Position numbers and translations under genes: made by a program. From CAIYRG01 sp964494505 (GTDB lineage: Bacteria; Pseudomonadota; Alphaproteobacteria; Micropepsales; Micropepsaceae), in the NCBI GenBank assembly GCA_964494505.1, contig CAZBRO010000022.1:1-64000 (forward strand): a DNA stretch of 64,000 bases, in the 5' to 3' direction. Within the stretch, counting starts at the first letter, position 1, and each line of letters opens with the position of its first letter. The notes below the pieces were generated by a model that was not told the origin of the DNA, did not search any database, and saw nothing but the letters and a program-made list of their open reading frames with translations. Shown here in pieces: positions 59,407 through 64,000 of the stretch.

Positions 59407-60744
59407 ATGGGTGTTTTCGCGACTTTTTCCGCAGACGCCCCAAATCCGGCTACTCCCTCAGAGCCCCGTTCGCGCCTGCCAAGGCGGTGGCGCGAATCGA
59501 AGGCCCCAAGAGTGTGCGCGATTGCGTTCTCGCTTGCGATAGGGGGCGTTCTCGCGGCCTGCCAGACGATGCCGGCGCCGATGGCGCCACCTCCACCGCC
59601 ACCCATTCCGCCGATGCGGATGGTGATGGCGCCGCCGCCCCCGCCGCCGCCGCCACCAGGCCGGATGGAGCTGCCCAACTTCTACCGCCTGCGCAACACC
59701 CCGGCTGAGGCGGTGCCCGCGCGCGTGGCGTTGCTGCTTCCCTTCTCCGGCGGCACGCCGGAGACCCGTGCACTCGCGGAATCGCTCGAAAAAGCCGCCG
59801 AATTGGCGGTGCTCGATTCCAAGAACGGCGACATTCTGCTGATGCCGCGCGATGATGGCGGAACACCCCAGACCGCCGCCGCCGCCGCCACAAGGGCAAT
59901 CGCGGACGGTGCGGAAATCATTATCGGGCCGTTATTTTCGCAGAACGTGGCGGCGGTGAGCCCCATTGCCCGCGCCGGCCACGTACCCGTGATCGGGCTT
60001 TCGAGTGACCGCTCGGTGGGCGGCAACGGCGTCTATCTCTTGAGCTTCCAGCCGGAAACGGAAGTAAACCGGATCGTCAGCTATGCGGTGCGCACCGGGC
60101 ACACCAGTTTTTCAGGCCTCATCCCGAAGAGCGCTTATGGCGAGAAGGTGGTGGCCGCTTTCCGCGATTCGGTCATGCGCGCAGGGGCCCAGATTGCGGC
60201 AATCGAAAGCTTCGACGAGCAGCCGCAAGCCGTGACGGCTCCGGCCAAGGCTGCCGCCCAGGCGGGAGGCGATGCCATCCTGATTGCCGAGGGCGGCACG
60301 ATGCTGCAGGCGCTGGGGCCCGCTCTTGCGCTCAACGGCGTGACGCCGCGCAGCGTGCAACTTTTGGGCACCGGCCTGTGGGATGACGTCTCGATCCTGC
60401 GTGAGCCGGTGCTGGCCCAAGGCTGGTTCGCGGCCCCGCCTCCCGACGCCTTCCGCAATTTTGCCGCTCATTACCGGCAGATCTACCAGGCTGCGGCGCC
60501 GCGCATCGCAACGCTTTCCTATGACGCGATTTCGCTGGTGGCGCTGCTGACGCAGGGACGGCCGGGCTTGCGCTTCACCGATGCGGCGCTGACCGATGCA
60601 AGCGGCTTTGCGGGCGTGGACGGCATTTTCCGCTTCCGCCGTGACGGTTCGGCCGAGCGGGGACTTGCGATCCTGCAGGTTGACCCCAACGGCTTTCGGG
60701 TGGTCGATCCGGCGCCGAAATCGTTCCCCCAACCGGGATTTTAG
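59407..60744 (+). CDS. LpoA-like penicillin-binding protein activator lipoprotein
   Basis: A 445-aa lipoprotein with a long basic N-terminus, a hydrophobic segment and lipobox LAAC (Cys52), then a striking proline run (two tracts of 6-9 Pro at about 60-90) and a periplasmic-binding-protein fold as in the C-terminal half of LpoA: VALLLPFSGGTPETRALAES, GAEIIIGPLFSQNVAAVSPI, VIGLSSDRSVGGNGVYLLSF. LpoA activates PBP1A. The Pro tract could span the periplasm. ATG 59407 has AAAGGA upstream at 11 nt; GTG 59350 is an alternative start. It diverges from rsmI and overlaps hemW by 4 nt at its end. Confidence 0.87.
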   Translation: MGVFATFSADAPNPATPSEPRSRLPRRWRESKAPRVCAIAFSLAIGGVLAACQTMPAPMAPPPPPPIPPMRMVMAPPPPPPPPPGRMELPNFYRLRNTPAEAVPARVALLLPFSGGTPETRALAESLEKAAELAVLDSKNGDILLMPRDDGGTPQTAAAAATRAIADGAEIIIGPLFSQNVAAVSPIARAGHVPVIGLSSDRSVGGNGVYLLSFQPETEVNRIVSYAVRTGHTSFSGLIPKSAYGEKVVAAFRDSVMRAGAQIAAIESFDEQPQAVTAPAKAAAQAGGDAILIAEGGTMLQALGPALALNGVTPRSVQLLGTGLWDDVSILREPVLAQGWFAAPPPDAFRNFAAHYRQIYQAAAPRIATLSYDAISLVALLTQGRPGLRFTDAALTDASGFAGVDGIFRFRRDGSAERGLAILQVDPNGFRVVDPAPKSFPQPGF

Positions 60745-61898
60745 CCGGGCAAGGCTTCCAGTTCGGCGAGCTCGCGAATGAGGCTGTTCAGCACCAGCCG
60801 GCCACGCGGAGTTGCCGCGAGATGGTCCCCGTCGAGGGACGCAAGGTTCTCTCGGACCAGCGCCGCGATACGGCTGCCCGAGGGCGCCGTTCCCCACCGG
60901 GCGCGGTAGCCGGCCAGGTCCAGGCCTTCGCGCAATCTGAGCGCCATCAGCAAATGCTCGCGCGCAGCCTCGGCGGGAGCGATCTCCGTCAACGCGAGGC
61001 TGCTGCCTGTCTGCTCCAACAGATCGAGCCATTTCTCCGGCAGGCGTTCGGCCTGAGTTGCCAAACGGCGTTCGGCAAGCGTCAGGCGACCGTGCGCACC
61101 GGGACCGACGCCCGCATAATCGCCGTAGCGCCAATAGGTCAAATTATGCCTGCTCTCCGCACCGGGCTTGGCATGGTTTGAGACCTCATAGGCCGGAAGC
61201 CCGGCGGCCTCGCATATCTCCTGAGTCGCTTCGAACAGGTCGGCCGCCAAATCCTCGTCGGGGATTCGGAGCTCTCCCCGGCGCAGCAGCGTGGCGTAGG
61301 CCGTACCTGGTTCGATAGTAAGTTGGTACACCGACAGGTGTTCGGTTCCAAATGAGAGCGCCTCTTTCAACTCCGCCGCCCATGCCGATACGGTCTGGCC
61401 GGGCCGGGCATAGATCAGATCGAAGCTCACCCTCTCGAAGATTCCCTGCGCGAGCCTAACGGCCGCCTTGGCCTCCTCCGCGCCATGCAGCCGGCCCAGC
61501 GCCTTCAGCGCCGCACCGTCGAGCGCCTGGACACCGACAGAGACGCGGTTGACCCCCGCCGCACGGTAATCGGCGAAGCGGCCTTGTTCGACGCTGTTCG
61601 GATTGGCTTCGAGGGTGATTTCGGCATCCGGAGCCACCCGCCACAGTCCCGCGATGGCATCGAGAACCGCCCCAACGGCTGCACCACGCATCAGCGACGG
61701 CGTGCCACCGCCAAAGAACACGCTTGTGACGTCCGGCCGCCCGCCACCCTGGAGCGCCGCCACCGCAGCCAACTCCCGCGCGATCCCACGAGCCCAGCGC
61801 CCGTCGTCATAGCGCTCCCGCACATGGGAATTGAAATCGCAATAGGGGCATTTCTTCGCGCAGAACGGCCAATGCACATAGATGCCGAACGCGCTCAT
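60741..61898 (-). CDS. hemW: Heme chaperone / radical SAM protein HemW
   Basis: A 385-aa radical-SAM protein. Cluster cysteines 13, 17 and 20 lie in FCAKKCPYCDFNSHV; further marks are SVFFGGGTPSLM, RVSVGVQALDGAALKALGR and HNLTYWRYGDYAGVGPGAHG. The extra Phe after the last Cys separates HemW from the coproporphyrinogen oxidase HemN. ATG overlaps the rdgB stop (ATGA). Confidence 0.94.
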   Translation of the reverse strand: MSAFGIYVHWPFCAKKCPYCDFNSHVRERYDDGRWARGIARELAAVAALQGGGRPDVTSVFFGGGTPSLMRGAAVGAVLDAIAGLWRVAPDAEITLEANPNSVEQGRFADYRAAGVNRVSVGVQALDGAALKALGRLHGAEEAKAAVRLAQGIFERVSFDLIYARPGQTVSAWAAELKEALSFGTEHLSVYQLTIEPGTAYATLLRRGELRIPDEDLAADLFEATQEICEAAGLPAYEVSNHAKPGAESRHNLTYWRYGDYAGVGPGAHGRLTLAERRLATQAERLPEKWLDLLEQTGSSLALTEIAPAEAAREHLLMALRLREGLDLAGYRARWGTAPSGSRIAALVRENLASLDGDHLAATPRGRLVLNSLIRELAELEALPG

Positions 61899-62509
61899 CG
61901 CGCCGTGCCCGAAAAGGCAGCCTTCACGAATTTCTCGAAGGCTCGCGCCCGATGCGACATGGCGTGCTTGGCCTCGGGCTCCATTTCGCCGAACGTAAGG
62001 CGGTATCCTTCCGGCACGAAAATGGGATCGTAGCCGAAACCTTTGCCGCCTCGCGGCGGAAAGGTCAGGGCCCCGAACACTCGGCCTTCGAAGATTTCCG
62101 TCTCGGCACCGGGTGCTGCCAGCGCCAGCGCGCAGACGAAATGAGCGCGGGTATCGGGCGTCCCTTTCGCCGCGAGTTCGTCTTCCACGCGCTTCATGGC
62201 AAGGCGAAAATCCTTTGCCGGGCCCGCCCACCGCGCGGAATAAATCCCAGGCGCCCCATCGAGTGCGGCAACACAGAGCCCCGAATCGTCTGACAGCGCC
62301 GGTAACCCGGCCACGTGGGAAGCCGCTTCGGCCTTCAATCGCGCATTGCCGGCAAAGCTCGATTCCGTTTCTTCCGGCTCGGCCAGACCAAGCTCGGCCG
62401 CGCCCAGCGTCCTGATGCCGAAGGGCGCGATCAGCGCGCGGATTTCCCTGACCTTGCCCGGATTGTGACTCGCCACCACCAGCGAATCGCCGGGCCGCAA
62501 CGCGATCAC
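61895..62509 (-). CDS. rdgB: XTP/dITP diphosphatase RdgB
   Basis: A 204-aa Ham1-type enzyme that removes non-canonical purine triphosphates. Marks: LVVASHNPGKVREIRALI, ALSDDSGLCVAALDGAPG, YSARWAG and GFGYDPIFVPEGY. GTG start overlaps the rph stop (GTGA), consistent with the usual rph-rdgB-hemW operon. Confidence 0.94.
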   Translation of the reverse strand: MIALRPGDSLVVASHNPGKVREIRALIAPFGIRTLGAAELGLAEPEETESSFAGNARLKAEAASHVAGLPALSDDSGLCVAALDGAPGIYSARWAGPAKDFRLAMKRVEDELAAKGTPDTRAHFVCALALAAPGAETEIFEGRVFGALTFPPRGGKGFGYDPIFVPEGYRLTFGEMEPEAKHAMSHRARAFEKFVKAAFSGTAR

Positions 62510-63240
62510 AGCTTCAGCGCCTGCTTCTGCAAGGCCACCAATTCGGTCGCGCCCTTTCGCGCAAGCCCGAGCAATTGGCCGAACTCCGCTTCGCTGAAGG
62601 GAACGCCTTCGGCCGTGCCCTGGATTTCGACAATGCCGCCACCGCCTGTCAGCACGAAATTGGAATCGGTCCCGGCGGTCGAGTCCTCCGCATAATCGAG
62701 GTCGAGCACGGACGCCCCCTCGCAGATGCCGCAGGAGACGGCCGCGACGTGGTCCTTGATCGCGTGTTTCGCGATCAGCCTGGTCGCCGCCATGAAGCTG
62801 ACGCACTGATAGAGCGCCACGAACCCGCCGGTGATCGATGCGGTGCGCGTGCCGCCATCGGCCTGGATGACATCGCAATCGATGATGATCTGCCGCTCGC
62901 CCAACAGCTCGAGTGCGGTCACTGCCCGAAGCGACCGCCCGATCAGCCGCTGGATCTCCTGCGTGCGTCCGCTTTGCTTGCCGGCGGCCGCTTCCCGCCG
63001 CATCCGCTCGTTCGTTGCGCGCGGCAGCATGCCGTATTCGGCCGTCACCCAGCCGCGGCCCGTACCGCGCAGGAATGGCGGCGCCTGATTTTCCAGGCTC
63101 GCCGTGACGAGCACATGGGTGTCCCCGAATTTGACCAGGCACGAGCCTTCGGCATGCTTCAGCACCCCAGGTTCCAGGCTGACTTTGCGCATTTCGTCGA
63201 AGCGGCGGCCGGAGGGGCGGCTGAAAGGGCCCGTTGTCAT
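62506..63240 (-). CDS. rph: Ribonuclease PH
   Basis: A 244-aa phosphorolytic 3'-5' exoribonuclease that trims tRNA ends. Marks: SCLVKFGDTHVLVTASLE, AEYGMLPRATNERMRREA, RTQEIQRLIGRSLRAV, IDCDVIQADGGTRTASITGG and LDLDYAEDSTAGTDSNFVLT. Full length. First gene of the leftward rph-rdgB-hemW unit, divergent from hrcA. Confidence 0.97.
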   Translation of the reverse strand: MTTGPFSRPSGRRFDEMRKVSLEPGVLKHAEGSCLVKFGDTHVLVTASLENQAPPFLRGTGRGWVTAEYGMLPRATNERMRREAAAGKQSGRTQEIQRLIGRSLRAVTALELLGERQIIIDCDVIQADGGTRTASITGGFVALYQCVSFMAATRLIAKHAIKDHVAAVSCGICEGASVLDLDYAEDSTAGTDSNFVLTGGGGIVEIQGTAEGVPFSEAEFGQLLGLARKGATELVALQKQALKL

Positions 63241-63410
63241 CTGAACCTGCTCGTCTCTTGAACTTGGGTGTCGCGGCCTTTACCTAGCGGCCGTGGCTTC
63301 CGGGCGCAAACGCGTAAAGGCCGGCGCAGCCCTGCGGCAAGGAAGAAATAGGGTTGAAGCAGCAAGAATTTAGTTCCCCTCCTCCGATGGAAGCGAGACC
63401 CGCGAAAACC

Positions 63411-64000
63411 ATGGCCGGCGACCTTTTGACAAGCGAACTGGGCAGCCGTCCGCGCGAGGTGTTCCGGCATCTGGTCGAGGCATACCTCTCGACCGGTGAG
63501 CCGGTGGGCTCGCGCACGCTGTCGCAGCGCCTGCCGCTGTCGCTCTCGCCCGCTTCTATCCGCAACGTCATGGCCGATCTGGAATCCATGGGGCTGCTCT
63601 ATGCGCCTCATACGAGCGCTGGCCGTGTGCCGACGGAACGGGGCTTGCGCCTGTTCGTCGACGGCATGATGCAGGTGGGCGACCTGACCAGCGACGAGCG
63701 CGCTTCCATCGAGGAACGCATCGCCTCCTCCGGCCGCCCGCTGGAGGACGTTCTCGGCCAGGCCGCGAGCCTGCTCTCGGGCCTCTCGCGCTGCGCCGGC
63801 CTTCTGGTCGCGGCCAAGCAGGAAGTGGCGCTGAAGCATGTCGAGTTCGTCGCGGTCAGCCCGGGCAAGGCGCTGGCGGTCCTTGTCGGCGTAGACGGCA
63901 GCGTGGAGAACCGCCTGATCGACGTGCCGCTGGGGCTTTTGCCCTCCTCGCTGACGGAAGCCGGCAATTACCTCTCGGCCAAGCTCCAAGGGCGTACCCT
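63411..64000 (+). CDS. hrcA: Heat-inducible transcription repressor HrcA, 5' part
   Basis: The gene runs off the window after 196 codons. HrcA represses groESL and dnaK-type genes at CIRCE operators. The winged helix is seen as HLVEAYLSTGEPVGSRTLSQ and IRNVMADLESMGLLYAPHTS, then AGRVPTERGLRLFVDGMM. An upstream in-frame ATG (63387) would add eight residues; neither start has a strong ribosome site. Position divergent from rph and before grpE is the usual alphaproteobacterial order. I saw no CIRCE repeat in the 170-nt spacer. Confidence 0.93.
   Translation, partial: MAGDLLTSELGSRPREVFRHLVEAYLSTGEPVGSRTLSQRLPLSLSPASIRNVMADLESMGLLYAPHTSAGRVPTERGLRLFVDGMMQVGDLTSDERASIEERIASSGRPLEDVLGQAASLLSGLSRCAGLLVAAKQEVALKHVEFVAVSPGKALAVLVGVDGSVENRLIDVPLGLLPSSLTEAGNYLSAKLQGRT

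Noticed and set aside
63241..63410. CIRCE operator or clear heat-shock promoter before hrcA
   Set aside because: No TTAGCACTC-N9-GAGTGCTAA pair seen. A CTTGAA at 63257 has no convincing -10 partner at the right spacing.
1..64000. CRISPR arrays, IS elements, phage genes, tRNA or rRNA genes
   Set aside because: No regular spaced repeats, transposase, integrase, phage structural genes or cloverleaf-like sequences were seen in the gaps.

Overview
The window is one stretch of a GC-rich alphaproteobacterial chromosome, with no rRNA, tRNA, IS element, prophage or CRISPR array that I can see. The flagellar regulators FlaF and FlbT, a MotE-like protein, a FlaEY-like beta-propeller protein, sigma54-type flagellin promoters, CtrA-like TTAAC sites and FlmG-like TPR glycosyltransferases all point to the Caulobacter/Micropepsis/Rhizomicrobium side of the class. 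Genus cannot be set from this window alone.

Layout. 1-4.8 kb: end of fliM, a DUF6468 membrane protein, a MotE-like protein and a 1,091-aa secreted TPR protein. 4.9-11.4 kb: carboxymuconolactone decarboxylase family protein, then a leftward block (gpmI, EnvC-like factor, ctpA, divergent polysaccharide deacetylase, rppH) for envelope and mRNA turnover. 11.7-13.6 kb: flgI, flgJ and an FlgN-like gene, overlapping by 4 nt at each junction. 13.9-17.6 kb: a PEBP protein, a candidate small RNA and the FlaEY-like protein.

17.7-41.6 kb is a flagellin and flagellin-glycosylation island. It holds two FlmG-like TPR glycosyltransferases, a cytidylyltransferase-PseG fusion, a short NeuB-type synthase, two methyltransferases, a sulfotransferase, a split transketolase, an SDR, an ATP-grasp enzyme, a GH57-like protein, pseB and pseC, two 274-aa flagellins with sigma54 promoters, and flaF-flbT. 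An ATP-grasp/PLP-decarboxylase pair sits between the two flagellins. The pse/flm genes suggest a pseudaminic-type nonulosonic acid, but no PseH acetyltransferase is present and several enzymes do not belong to the textbook pathway, so the final sugar may be unusual.

41.6-64 kb is mostly conserved housekeeping: esterase, gluQRS, DUF885 protein, hisE, an HTH regulator, lnt-corC-ybeY-phoH-miaB, plsC, fur, rimI-tsaB, a RutE-like nitroreductase, gshB, a SirB1-like protein, a BON lipoprotein, yraN-rsmI, an LpoA-like lipoprotein, hemW-rdgB-rph and, divergently, the start of hrcA.

The most noteworthy parts are the nonstandard glycan island, the ATP-grasp/decarboxylase pair embedded between flagellins, the fused CMP-sugar/PseG enzyme, and a three-hairpin transcript-like element at 14.6-14.8 kb.
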